Shown here piece by piece: positions 9,321 through 18,265 of a stretch of DNA of 64,000 nt. The stretch is from Massilia sp. 9096. Its GTDB lineage: Bacteria > Pseudomonadota > Gammaproteobacteria > Burkholderiales > Burkholderiaceae_D. Each line of letters opens with the position of its first letter. Position 1 is the first letter of the stretch. The position numbers and the translations under genes were made by a program. Below the pieces are notes generated by a model that made no database searches, was not told the DNA's origin, and was given only the letters and a program-made list of their open reading frames with translations. The stretch lies in contig NZ_JQNN01000001.1 in NCBI RefSeq assembly GCF_000745265.1, forward strand, positions 2,790,001 to 2,854,000. The letters run 5' to 3'.

Positions 9321-11216
9321 TCACTTCCACTCGCCGCGCAGCGCCAGTACCTGTTCCTGCAAGAACTCCGGCGTCACCTGCTGCGGCGGGACCGGACGCC
9401 CGACCGCCAGCGCCAGGCGCGAGCGCCAGCCGCGCGCGAACGAGCGCTCGAAGACGTTGGACGGGCCGCGCGAAAACACGCTGCCCCACAGGCCGCACAG
9501 CGCCATCGGGATCACCGGCACCTGGCTGCGCTCGACGATCTTGGCGATGCCGCCGCGAAATTCGTTGAGCTCGCCGGTGCGGGTCAGCTTGCCCTCCGGG
9601 AAAATGCAGACCAGTTCGCCGTCGTGCAGCGCGTGCGCGATGTCGACGAAGGCTTTTTCCATCAGCCACGGGTCGTCCTTCGCCGGGGCGATCGGGATCG
9701 CCTTGCCGGTGCGGAAAATGAAACCGAGGACCGGCGTGTTGAAGATGCGGTGGTCCATCACGAAGCGGATCGGGCGCGGGCTGGCGGCCAGGATGACGAT
9801 GGCGTCGACGTAGCTGACGTGGTTGCACACCAGCACCGCCGGGCCCGTTTCCGGGATGCGCTCGACATCGACGGTCGAGACGCGGTGGATGGTGTGGATC
9901 AGCAGCCAGGCCAGGAAGCGCATCAGGAATTCCGGCACCAGCGAGAAGATGTAGATCGCCACCACGGCATTGAGCAAGGCAGTGGTGAGGAAGATTTGCG
10001 GGATCGTAAAGCCCTGCCCGATCAGCACCATGGCCAGTCCGGCGGCTGCGACCATGAACAGGGCGTTCAAGATATTGGTGCCCGCAATCGTACGCGACAT
10101 GTGCTCCGGGTCGCAGCGGGTTTGAATGAGCGCGAACAGCGGCACGATGAACAGGCCGCCAAAGACGCCCAGCAGCAGCAGGTCGGCCAGGATGCGCAGG
10201 CTGCCGGCCTGGTGCAGCACGCTGGCGGCATCGACCGGGGCCGTGTTCACGTAATGCAGGCTGGCGACATACAGATCGATGCCGAACAGCGACAGTCCGA
10301 TCGCGCCGAACGGCACCAGCCCGATCTCGACCTTGTGACCGGACAGTTTCTCGCACAGCAGGGAACCGGCGCCGATGCCGAGCGAAAACGTGGTCAGCAG
10401 CAGCACGATCACGCTGTGGTCGCCGTGCAGGTAATCCTTGGCATACAGCGGGAACTGCGACAGCACCAGCGCACCATAAAACCAGAACCAGGAATTGCCG
10501 AGCATCGACAGGAACACCGTGCGGTTCTGGCGCGAATAGGCCAGGTTGCGCACCGACTCGGCGATGAAGTTGGCGCTGATCTTCAGGCCAGGTGCCGGCG
10601 CCGGCGAAGCCGGGATGCGCCAGCTGGTCGCCAGGCCGAGCAGCGCGACGCCCAAGGCGCCGAAGGCCACCATGTGCACGCCGGCCTCGCCTTGGCCGGC
10701 CAGCAGCGCGCCGATCACTTCCCCGAGCAGGATGCCGACGAAGGTCCCCATTTCGATCACACCGTTGCCGCCGATGAGTTCTTCTGCCTTCAGGTGCTGC
10801 GGCAGATAAGCATATTTGACCGGACCGAACACGGTCGAGTGCACGCCCATGCCGACCACGGCGGCGATCAGGAGCCACAGCGTATGGCTCAGCCAGCCGG
10901 CGGCGGCCACGCCCATGATGGCGATCTCGAACAGCTTGACCCAGCGCGCCAGCCTGCCCTTCTCCACCTTGTCGGCGATCTGGCCGGCGATGGCGGAAAA
11001 CACGACGTAGGGCAGGATGAACAGCCCCGGTATGAGCTGGTTCAGCAGCGCCGGCGAGACATCGGTCCAGCTCCTGGCGTCGAACGTGATCGCCACCAGC
11101 AGCGCATTCTTGAACAGGTTGTCGTTGAAAGCGCCCAGGAACTGAGTCCAGAAGAAGGGGCCGAAACGCCGCTGGGTCAGCAGCGAAAACTGGCTCGGTC
11201 GTTGCGCTTGGCTCAT
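9321..11216 (-). CDS. Fused MFS transporter / 1-acyl-glycerophosphate acyltransferase
   Basis: A 631-residue two-domain membrane protein. The N-terminal ~400 residues are a 12-helix major facilitator domain (FFWTQFLGAFNDNLFKNALLV near the start is typical of LplT-like lysophospholipid transporters). The C-terminal ~200 residues are a PlsC-type acyltransferase with NHVSYVD (the NHxxxxD catalytic motif) and FPEGKLTRTG. By analogy to LplT-Aas it may flip and re-acylate lysophospholipids; the AMP-ligase part of Aas is absent. I start at ATG 11216 (MSQAQRPSQF); a TTG at 11240 is an alternative. Neither has a clear ribosome-binding site. Confidence 0.88.
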   Translation of the reverse strand: MSQAQRPSQFSLLTQRRFGPFFWTQFLGAFNDNLFKNALLVAITFDARSWTDVSPALLNQLIPGLFILPYVVFSAIAGQIADKVEKGRLARWVKLFEIAIMGVAAAGWLSHTLWLLIAAVVGMGVHSTVFGPVKYAYLPQHLKAEELIGGNGVIEMGTFVGILLGEVIGALLAGQGEAGVHMVAFGALGVALLGLATSWRIPASPAPAPGLKISANFIAESVRNLAYSRQNRTVFLSMLGNSWFWFYGALVLSQFPLYAKDYLHGDHSVIVLLLTTFSLGIGAGSLLCEKLSGHKVEIGLVPFGAIGLSLFGIDLYVASLHYVNTAPVDAASVLHQAGSLRILADLLLLGVFGGLFIVPLFALIQTRCDPEHMSRTIAGTNILNALFMVAAAGLAMVLIGQGFTIPQIFLTTALLNAVVAIYIFSLVPEFLMRFLAWLLIHTIHRVSTVDVERIPETGPAVLVCNHVSYVDAIVILAASPRPIRFVMDHRIFNTPVLGFIFRTGKAIPIAPAKDDPWLMEKAFVDIAHALHDGELVCIFPEGKLTRTGELNEFRGGIAKIVERSQVPVIPMALCGLWGSVFSRGPSNVFERSFARGWRSRLALAVGRPVPPQQVTPEFLQEQVLALRGEWK

Positions 11217-11493
11217 GAAGGCGTCGTTTGTTGGTTGCAATGGAGGCGTAATCTACAGCACAACTCGGAGCTTGGAAACCTGTGTTGCCAGACCGCACGC
11301 CAAGCATCGGATTCCGATACTTCAGCGAGCAAGATCAGCCACCGCATTTAAAACGTTGCTCCGAAAGCGACCCTAGCACAACTACGAGACGGGCTGAAGA
11401 AGTAACCGGGACTGTCTTCCAGGGGGCTTGAGCCAACGCAAACTGGCCCACTGCCGGTCCTTTTGTGCACTGCAGCGCAGGTAGAATTTACGG

Positions 11494-11691
11494 ATGAATT
11501 CTTTCAATCCATCCTCCAACCAGCGCAGCTCGCTTGATGCGCTGTTCGACAAGATCGAGCACGATCTGCTCGCCCTCACGACGGCATCGCTGGACGCGCC
11601 GGCGCCGCCGCGCCAGACGGTCGACGAATTCGCCAACGAATTCCTCGGCCACTGGTTGATGCCGCCGCGCCGGCGCCTGACTGGCATATGA
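11494..11691 (+). CDS. Small hypothetical protein, 65 aa
   Basis: A 65-residue ORF (MNSFNPSSNQRSSLDALFDKIEHD...) lying between two minus-strand genes and ending 36 bp before the hom stop. Composition is protein-like, with a helix-forming middle (LDALFDKIEHDLLAL) and VDEFANEFLGHWL near the end. No family is recognised. No signal peptide or membrane segment is seen. The minus strand offers competing frames, so confidence is moderate. Confidence 0.45.
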   Translation: MNSFNPSSNQRSSLDALFDKIEHDLLALTTASLDAPAPPRQTVDEFANEFLGHWLMPPRRRLTGI

Positions 11692-11727
11692 GGACCACAT
11701 CGGCGGCACCCGCGTGCCGCCCATGTC

Positions 11728-13062
11728 TCAGCTCAGTCCCTCGAGACGGATGCGCACCACCTTCCCCATCACGGCCGACAGTTGCTCGATGCGGTCGATC
11801 GCGGCGTTGACGTACTTTTCACGCGTCTGGTGGGTGATGATGATGATGTCGGTAAGCGCTTTCTCGCCCGGCTCCTTCTGCAGCACGGCGTCGATCGAGA
11901 TGCCGGCTTCGGCCAGGATGCGGGTCAGGTCGGCCATCACGCCCAGCTGGTCCTTCACGGTCACGCGCAGGTAATAACTGGTGCGGATCTCGGCCATCGG
12001 CAGGATCGGCAGGTCGGCCAGTTCGCTCGGCTGGAAGGCCAGGTGCGGCACGCGCGAATACGGATCGACCGTGGCCGAACGGGTCACGTCGACCAGGTCG
12101 GCGATCACGGCCGATGCGGTCGGCTCGGCGCCCGCGCCCTTGCCGTAGTACAGCGTGGCGCCGACCGCGTCGGCCTGCACCAGCACCGCGTTCATCGCGC
12201 CTTCCACGTTGGCGATCAGGCGCGCCTGCGGGATCAGGGTCGGGTGCACGCGCAGTTCGATGCCCTCGCTGCCGTCGACCATGGTGCGGCGGGTGATGCC
12301 GAGCAGCTTGATGCGGTAGCCGAGCTGTTCGGCGTAGCGGATGTCGACCGCCTGCAGCTGGCTGATGCCCTCGATGTGCGCGCTGGCGAACTGCATCGGG
12401 ATGCCGAACGCGATCGCGGCCATGATGGTCAGCTTGTGGGCGGCATCCACGCCTTCGATGTCGAAGGTCGGGTCGGCTTCGGCGTAGCCGAGTTCCTGCG
12501 CCTGCTTGAGCACGGTCGGGAAGTCCAGGCCCTTGTCGCGCATCTCGGACAGGATGAAGTTGGTGGTGCCGTTGATGATGCCGGCCACCGATTCGATGCG
12601 GTTGGCGCTCAGGCCTTCGCGCAGCGCCTTGATGATCGGCACGCCGCCGGCCACCGCCGCCTCGAACGCCACCATCACGCCCTTTTCCTGGGCGGCGGCG
12701 AAGATTTCGTTGCCGTGCAGGGCCAGCAGCGCCTTGTTGGCGGTGACCACGTGCTTGCCGTTGGCGATCGCCTTGAGCACCAGCTCGCGCGCCAGTTCGT
12801 AGCCGCCGATCAGCTCGACGACGATGTCGATGTCGGGGTTGTTCACGACCGCGAACGGATCGGCCACGACCTCGACCTCGGCGCCGAGGCCGCTGTCGGC
12901 GATGACCTTGCGCGCGCGCTCGAGGTTGCGCGCCGCGACCATCGTCACCTCGATGCCGCGGCCGGCGCGGCGGCGGATTTCTTCCTGGTTGCGCTGGAGG
13001 ACGTGGAAGGTACCGGCGCCCACGGTGCCGATGCCCAATAAACCTGCTTTGATGGGTTTCAT
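11728..13062 (-). CDS. hom: Homoserine dehydrogenase
   Basis: A 444-residue enzyme reducing aspartate semialdehyde to homoserine with NAD(P)H, the branch step to threonine and methionine. Visible parts are the N-terminal Rossmann motif GIGTVGAGT (about residues 10-18), VTANKALLA, the catalytic-domain signature GTTNFIL and AEADPTFDIEGVDAAHK, and a C-terminal ACT domain from about 360 that normally gives threonine feedback inhibition. It is 23 bp downstream of the aminotransferase gene, in one probable transcript. thrC, the usual next gene in Burkholderiales, is not downstream here. Confidence 0.97.
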   Translation of the reverse strand: MKPIKAGLLGIGTVGAGTFHVLQRNQEEIRRRAGRGIEVTMVAARNLERARKVIADSGLGAEVEVVADPFAVVNNPDIDIVVELIGGYELARELVLKAIANGKHVVTANKALLALHGNEIFAAAQEKGVMVAFEAAVAGGVPIIKALREGLSANRIESVAGIINGTTNFILSEMRDKGLDFPTVLKQAQELGYAEADPTFDIEGVDAAHKLTIMAAIAFGIPMQFASAHIEGISQLQAVDIRYAEQLGYRIKLLGITRRTMVDGSEGIELRVHPTLIPQARLIANVEGAMNAVLVQADAVGATLYYGKGAGAEPTASAVIADLVDVTRSATVDPYSRVPHLAFQPSELADLPILPMAEIRTSYYLRVTVKDQLGVMADLTRILAEAGISIDAVLQKEPGEKALTDIIIITHQTREKYVNAAIDRIEQLSAVMGKVVRIRLEGLS

Positions 13063-13085
13063 ATGTTATTTGCTCAAACCATGAC

Positions 13086-14318
13086 TCAGGCGCGCACCGC
13101 ATGGCGGCGCCGGTAGCCGTCGAGGAAGCGTGCGATACGGCCGCAGGCATCCGTCAGGTCGTCGGAATTCGGAAGGAACACGAGCCGGAAATGGTCCGGG
13201 CTGTGCCAGTTGAAGCCGGTGCCTTGCACCAGCAGGACTTTTTCCTCGGACAACAGCTCACAGATGAATTGCTGGTCATCGGCGATCGGGTAGATCTTCG
13301 GGTCGAGGCGGGGGAACATGTACAGCGCCGCTTTTGGCTTGACGCAGGACACGCCCGGGATATCGGTCAGGAGTTTGTGGGCGAGGTCGCGCTGGCGCGC
13401 CAGGCGGCCGCCGGGCGCCACCAGGTCGGCGATGCTCTGGTAGCCGCCCAATGCGGTCTGGATCGCGAACTGGCCGGGCGCGTTGGCGCACAGGCGCATC
13501 GAAGCCAGCATGTTCAGGCCTTCGATATAACCTTTCGCATGGCGCTTCTCGCCGGATACCACCATCCAGCCGGCGCGGTAGCCGCACGAACGGTAATTCT
13601 TGGACAGGCCGTTGAGGGTCACGAACAGCACGTCGTCGGCCAGCGAGGCGATCGAGAGGTGCTCGGCGCCGTCGTACAGGGTCTTGTCGTAGATCTCGTC
13701 GGCGTAGATGATCAGGCCGTGCTGGCGCGCCAGCTCGACGATCTCGAGCAGCACGTCGCGCGAGTACAGCGCGCCGGTCGGGTTGTTCGGGTTGATGACC
13801 ACGATCGCGCGCGTGTTCGGCGTGATCTTCTTGCGCATGTCGTCGATGTCCGGCATCCAGCCGGCCTGTTCGTCGCATACGTAATGCACCGGGTTGCCGC
13901 CGGCCAGGCTGACGGCCGCGGTCCACAGCGGGTAGTCGGGCGCCGGCACCAGCACCTCGTCGCCGCCGTTGAGCAGCCCCTGCATGCACATCACGATCAG
14001 TTCCGAGGCGCCATTGCCCAGGTAAATGTCGTCGATGCCGACCCCGCCGATCTTCTTTTCCTGGCTGTAGTGCATGACGGCCTTGCGCGGCGCGAACATG
14101 CCCTTCGAATCGGTGTAGCCGGCGGCGCCGTGCATGTTGCGGATCATGTCGCCGACGATCTCGTCGGGCGGGTCGAAACCGAACACGGCGAGGTTGCCGA
14201 TGTTCAGCTTGATCAGCTTATGGCCGTCCTCTTCCATCTGGCGCGCCTGGTCCAGGGCCGGCCCGCGGATCTCGTAGCACACGTCGTCGAGCTTGTTCGA
14301 TTTCAGAATCGGTCGCAT
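13086..14318 (-). CDS. alaC: Pyridoxal-phosphate aminotransferase, AlaC/AlaA type
   Basis: A 410-residue class I/II aminotransferase, probably the glutamate-pyruvate transaminase making alanine. The PLP lysine is in LNGLSKNYRSCGYRAGWM, with NPNNPTGALYS and YADEIYDK as further fold signatures. The start at ATG 14318 (MRPILKSNKL) follows a GGGTGAGA box; a longer open frame upstream reaches into the divergent promoter and was not used. It forms an operon with hom, as in many Burkholderiales. The divergent gene at 14509 begins the arn cluster. Confidence 0.9.
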   Translation of the reverse strand: MRPILKSNKLDDVCYEIRGPALDQARQMEEDGHKLIKLNIGNLAVFGFDPPDEIVGDMIRNMHGAAGYTDSKGMFAPRKAVMHYSQEKKIGGVGIDDIYLGNGASELIVMCMQGLLNGGDEVLVPAPDYPLWTAAVSLAGGNPVHYVCDEQAGWMPDIDDMRKKITPNTRAIVVINPNNPTGALYSRDVLLEIVELARQHGLIIYADEIYDKTLYDGAEHLSIASLADDVLFVTLNGLSKNYRSCGYRAGWMVVSGEKRHAKGYIEGLNMLASMRLCANAPGQFAIQTALGGYQSIADLVAPGGRLARQRDLAHKLLTDIPGVSCVKPKAALYMFPRLDPKIYPIADDQQFICELLSEEKVLLVQGTGFNWHSPDHFRLVFLPNSDDLTDACGRIARFLDGYRRRHAVRA

Positions 14319-14508
14319 TCTCACCCTGGCTGGCTTGTGGTCGCTGCTACAACGTATTTGTTGCGATGCGAAAAATTCCATTCTGCCCAAACGGGCTCGA
14401 TTAAGCAACCCGACGACGCGGCCGCGCCCGGCGCAGCGGACTGCGGCTTGGCCACCATTCGGGGGTACAATACGCGGCTCGTGCCAACCCCGCGTTCGCC
14501 TTCCGACC

Positions 14509-14922
14509 ATGAAGCTCCATACCAGCAGCACCGAAAAATACCAGACCGTCACCGGCTACGACCGCAGCGGCGTCGAGATCAACGCCCAGCGCTTCGACTA
14601 CAGCGTGCTGGTCATGCCTGAAACCGCGCCGCGTCCCTGGCCCGTCACGCGCTTCGAGGACCTGAGCGCAGCGCACTTCGAGCAGATCGCCGTGGACAAG
14701 CCGGACGTGGTCATCCTCGGCACCGGCGAACGCCAGCGCTTCGTGCATCCGCGCCTGATCGCCAGCCTGTCGGGCCAGCGCATCGGCGTCGAGAGCATGG
14801 ACAGCCACGCCGCCTGCCGCACCTACAACATCCTGATGGGCGAAGGCCGCAAGGTCACGCTCGCGCTGATCATCGAAGGCAAAGACGGTACGGACGGTAC
14901 AGAAGGTGCGGGCGCTGCATGA
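14509..14922 (+). CDS. Mth938-domain (MTH938/NDUFAF3-like) protein
   Basis: A 137-residue soluble protein of the Mth938 domain family (GVEINAQRFDYSVLVMP, FEQIAVDKPDVVILGTGERQRFVHP, GVESMDSHAACRTYNILMGEGRKVTLALII). Its biochemical role in bacteria is not established. It overlaps arnT by 4 bp (ATGA), so the two are co-translated. A TACAAT element at 14466-14471, 38 bp upstream of the start, is a candidate -10. The tail has two imperfect GTDGT units and may be disordered. Confidence 0.85.
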   Translation: MKLHTSSTEKYQTVTGYDRSGVEINAQRFDYSVLVMPETAPRPWPVTRFEDLSAAHFEQIAVDKPDVVILGTGERQRFVHPRLIASLSGQRIGVESMDSHAACRTYNILMGEGRKVTLALIIEGKDGTDGTEGAGAA

Positions 14923-16583
14923 ACGAGCTGTACCGCAACAAGAGACTCGCCTGGACCCTGCTGATCGTTTTTATCGTCGCCCTGCTGTTCGCACTGGGCG
15001 CACGCACCCTCGTTCCGCCCGATGAAGGCCGCTACGCCGAGATGGCGCGCGAGATGTTCGCCAGCGGCGACTGGATCACCACGCGCCTGAACGGCATCAA
15101 ATACTTCGAGAAGCCGCCGCTGCAGACCTGGATGAACGCGCTCACCTTCGAGCTGTTCGGCCTGGGCGAGTGGCAGGCGCGCCTGTGGACCGGGCTGTGC
15201 GGCCTGTTCGGCGTGCTGCTGACCGGCTACGCGGGGCGTCGCGTGTTCGGCGAGCGGGTCGGCTTTTACGCCGCGCTGGTGCTGGGCTCGTGCTTCTACT
15301 GGGTCGCCTGCAGCCAGATCGATTCGCTCGACATGGGCGTCTCCGGCATGATGACGCTGGCGCTGTGCGCCCTGCTGATCGCCCAGCGCGACGACGCCCC
15401 CCCCTCCGAACAGCGCAACTGGATGCTGGCCTGCTGGGCCGGCATGGCGCTGTCGATGCTGGCCAAGGGCCTGATCGGCATCGTGCTGCCGGGCGCCGTG
15501 CTGGTGGTCTACACGGTCGCGGCGCGCGACTGGAAGATCTGGACCCGGCTGCACATCGGCAAAGGCCTGCTGCTGTTCTTCGTCATCGGCGCGCCCTGGT
15601 TCGTGCTGGTCGGCCTGAAGAACCCCGAGCAGCCGCATTTCTTCTTCATCCACGAGCACTTCGAGCGCTTCCTGCTCAAGGAACACCACCGCGAGGCGGC
15701 CTGGTGGATCTTCTTCGCCCTGCTCGCCGCCGGCAGCGTGCCCTGGCTGGGCGTGCTGGTGCAGAGCCTGGTGCTGGGCGCGCGCGGCGAAGGCGCCAAG
15801 CAATTCCGCCCGCGCCTCATGGCCCTGGTGTGGGTGGCGGTCATCGTGCTGTTCTTCACCAAGTCGAATTCCAAGCTGCCCGGCTACATCCTGCCGGTGT
15901 TCCCGGGCGTGGCGCTGCTGGTCGCGAACTACCTGGACGCCGGCACCCGCCGCAGCCGCATGCTGACCGCCGGCTTGACGGCGCTGCTGGGCGTGGCCCT
16001 GCTCGTGACGGTGCCGAACATGCTCGAACTGGCCAAGCACCCGGGCGAAACCGCGCTGTACGCGGCCTACCAGCCGTGGGTGCTGGCGGCCGGCCTAGTG
16101 ATGCTGATCGGCGGCGCCCTGGCCCTGTTGACCGCACGCCAGATGCAGCGCGACCTGACCGTGCTGGCGCTGGCGATCGCCGGTTTTGCCGGCACCGAGC
16201 TGATGCTGTCCGGCTTCGAGCCGATCGCCCAGGCGCGCGCCGGCACCACGATGCTGCCGGCCCTGGCGCGCGCGGGCGCGCTGGACCCGAAGACCAAGGT
16301 GTTCTCGGTCGGCATCTACGAACAATCGCTGACCTTTTACCTGAACCGCACCGTGACCCTGGTCGACTACTGGGACGAGTTCACCTTCGGCCTGCAGCAG
16401 CAGCCCGAGCTCTCGATCCCGACCATTCCGGCCTGGATCGAGGTGTGGCGCCGCGACGCCGCCCAAGGGGTGCATGACGTCGCCATCATCCGCCCCGAGC
16501 TCGTGGCCGGCCTGCAGGCCGCCGGCGTGCCGCTGCGCGTGGTCGCGGGCGATTCGCGCCGCACCGTCATCGTCAACCATTAA
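14919..16583 (+). CDS. arnT: Lipid A aminoarabinosyltransferase, ArnT-like GT39
   Basis: A 554-residue polytopic inner-membrane glycosyltransferase of the PMT/GT39 family. The first periplasmic loop holds PPDEGRYAEMAREM, with the conserved acidic pair, and NGIKYFEKPPLQTW. About 11-12 hydrophobic segments follow. ArnT moves 4-amino-4-deoxy-L-arabinose from undecaprenyl phosphate to lipid A phosphates, lowering the negative charge and giving resistance to polymyxin and cationic peptides. The assignment rests on family plus the complete arn set downstream. It overlaps the preceding gene by 4 bp. Confidence 0.9.
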   Translation: MNELYRNKRLAWTLLIVFIVALLFALGARTLVPPDEGRYAEMAREMFASGDWITTRLNGIKYFEKPPLQTWMNALTFELFGLGEWQARLWTGLCGLFGVLLTGYAGRRVFGERVGFYAALVLGSCFYWVACSQIDSLDMGVSGMMTLALCALLIAQRDDAPPSEQRNWMLACWAGMALSMLAKGLIGIVLPGAVLVVYTVAARDWKIWTRLHIGKGLLLFFVIGAPWFVLVGLKNPEQPHFFFIHEHFERFLLKEHHREAAWWIFFALLAAGSVPWLGVLVQSLVLGARGEGAKQFRPRLMALVWVAVIVLFFTKSNSKLPGYILPVFPGVALLVANYLDAGTRRSRMLTAGLTALLGVALLVTVPNMLELAKHPGETALYAAYQPWVLAAGLVMLIGGALALLTARQMQRDLTVLALAIAGFAGTELMLSGFEPIAQARAGTTMLPALARAGALDPKTKVFSVGIYEQSLTFYLNRTVTLVDYWDEFTFGLQQQPELSIPTIPAWIEVWRRDAAQGVHDVAIIRPELVAGLQAAGVPLRVVAGDSRRTVIVNH

Positions 16584-16596
16584 CAGAACCACCAAC

Positions 16597-16971
16597 ATGA
16601 ACCTCGCTACATTCGGCTTCATCCTGTGCGGCGTGCTGCTCAACGCCTGCGCCCAGCTGCTGCTCAAGGCCGGCACCAACGCCATGGGCGGCGCCATCCA
16701 CCTGAGCGCCAGCAACCTGCTGCCGACGCTGATCAAGGTCGGCACCCAGCTGCCGATCCTGGGCGGCCTGGCCTGCTACGTCATCTCGGTATTCGTCTGG
16801 ATCGTCGGCCTGTCGCGCGCCGACGTGACGGTCGCCTACCCGATGCTGTCGATGGGCTACGTGGTCTCGGCGGTCGGCGCCTGGCTGTTCCTGGGCGAGG
16901 TGATCACGGTCCAGCGCCTGGTGGCGATCGGCGTGATCCTGGTCGGCGTGACCCTGCTGGCACGCTCTTGA
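16597..16971 (+). CDS. arnE: Small multidrug-resistance-fold membrane protein (ArnE/ArnF-like flippase subunit)
   Basis: A 124-residue protein with four hydrophobic helices in an EmrE/EamA-like fold (CGVLLNACAQLLLKAGTNAM at the start; VAIGVILVGVTLLARS at the end). In the arn pathway ArnE and ArnF form a dimer that flips undecaprenyl-phosphate-aminoarabinose to the periplasm. Only one such gene is present here, so it may act as a homodimer; whether to call it ArnE or ArnF is arbitrary. It starts 13 bp after arnT. Confidence 0.75.
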   Translation: MNLATFGFILCGVLLNACAQLLLKAGTNAMGGAIHLSASNLLPTLIKVGTQLPILGGLACYVISVFVWIVGLSRADVTVAYPMLSMGYVVSAVGAWLFLGEVITVQRLVAIGVILVGVTLLARS

Positions 16972-17031
16972 ACCCGGCTGGACGAAAGATGACATCGGCG
17001 CAAGGCTGGCCGCGCCGCCCTCGCGCGCTGC

Positions 17032-17037
17032 TACAAT
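17032..17037 (+). promoter_or_regulatory. Possible internal -10 element upstream of arnB
   Basis: The 139-bp gap between the SMR gene and arnB contains GCTACAAT, a good -10 hexamer (TACAAT), 73 bp before the arnB start. No clear -35 is seen 17 bp upstream. It could let arnB-D and bcp be transcribed separately from arnT. Confidence 0.3.
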
Positions 17038-17110
17038 GCGCGCTTGCCGCCGCAGCCGACCGCGCTGAGACAACCAAGAATACAACGCCAAAGAATACGA
17101 CGAGCGTCCC

Positions 17111-18265
17111 ATGACTACCGCTTCTGCCTTCCTGCCCTTCACCCGGCCCACCATCGACGAAGAGACCATCGCCGCCGTCGGCGAGGTGCTGCGCTCCGGC
17201 TGGATCACGACCGGCCCGAAAAACGCGGCCTTCGAAGCCCTGCTGTCCGAGTACTTCGGCGGCCGCCCGGTGCGCACCTTCAACTCGGGCACCTGCACGA
17301 TGGAGATCGGCCTGCGCATCGCCGGCGTCAAGCCGGGCGACGAGGTCATCACCACCCCGATTTCCTGGCCGGCCACCGCCAACGTGATCATCGAAGTCGG
17401 CGCGACCCCGGTGTTCGCCGACATCGACCCGGTCACCCGCAACATCGACCTGGACAAGCTGGAAGCCGCGATCACCCCGCGCACGCGCGCGATCATCCCG
17501 GTGTTCCTGTCCGGCCTGCCGGTCGACATGGACCGCCTGTATGCCATCGCCGACAAACACAAGCTGCGCGTGATCGAGGACGCGGCCCAGGCGCTGGGTT
17601 CGACGTGGAAGGGAAAACGCATCGGTTCGTTCGGCGACCTGGTCTCGTTCAGCTTCCAGGTCAACAAGAACATCACCACCGGCGAAGGCGGCTGCCTGGT
17701 GCTGAACAACCTGGAAGAAGCACGCCTGGCGGAAAAATACCGCCTGCAGGGCGTGACGCGCAGCGGCGTGGACGGCATCGACGTCGACGTCCTGGGCGGC
17801 AAGTACAACATGAGCGACATCCTGGCCGTGATCGGCCTGGGCCAGATGAAGCACGTGGAGGCGGTCACCGCCAAGCGCGCCGAGCTGGCGCGCCACTACT
17901 TCGATTGCTTCGGCCCCGATTTCGAGGCGCGCACCGGCGCCCAGCTGCCGCTGCAGGCTTTCGACACCAGCAATTTCCACCTGTTCCAGATCATCCTGCC
18001 GGACCGCGGCCCGGGCACGCGCGCCGATTTCATGACGCGCATGCAGAAGGAACACAACATCGGCACCGGCTACCACTACGCGCCGATCCACTTGTTCACG
18101 CTGTACCGCGAGCGCGGCTTCAAGGAAGGCATGTTCCCGATCTCCGAAAAGATCGGCCGCCTGACCGTGACCCTGCCGATGTTCAATTCGATGACGAAGG
18201 ACGAGGTCGAGCGCGTCGTGGCGGCGGTCAATGCGATCCTTACGGCGGAGGCGCCGGCGCAATGA
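17111..18265 (+). CDS. arnB: UDP-4-amino-4-deoxy-L-arabinose aminotransferase
   Basis: A 384-residue DegT/DnrJ/EryC1-family PLP enzyme. The Schiff-base lysine is K186 in SFQVNKNITTGEGG; VIEDAAQALGSTWKGK is the preceding PLP signature. ArnB transfers an amino group from glutamate to UDP-4-keto-arabinose in the cytoplasm. Its stop overlaps the arnC start (ATGA), which ties it to the next gene. A generic sugar aminotransferase role is excluded mainly by context. Confidence 0.93.
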   Translation: MTTASAFLPFTRPTIDEETIAAVGEVLRSGWITTGPKNAAFEALLSEYFGGRPVRTFNSGTCTMEIGLRIAGVKPGDEVITTPISWPATANVIIEVGATPVFADIDPVTRNIDLDKLEAAITPRTRAIIPVFLSGLPVDMDRLYAIADKHKLRVIEDAAQALGSTWKGKRIGSFGDLVSFSFQVNKNITTGEGGCLVLNNLEEARLAEKYRLQGVTRSGVDGIDVDVLGGKYNMSDILAVIGLGQMKHVEAVTAKRAELARHYFDCFGPDFEARTGAQLPLQAFDTSNFHLFQIILPDRGPGTRADFMTRMQKEHNIGTGYHYAPIHLFTLYRERGFKEGMFPISEKIGRLTVTLPMFNSMTKDEVERVVAAVNAILTAEAPAQ

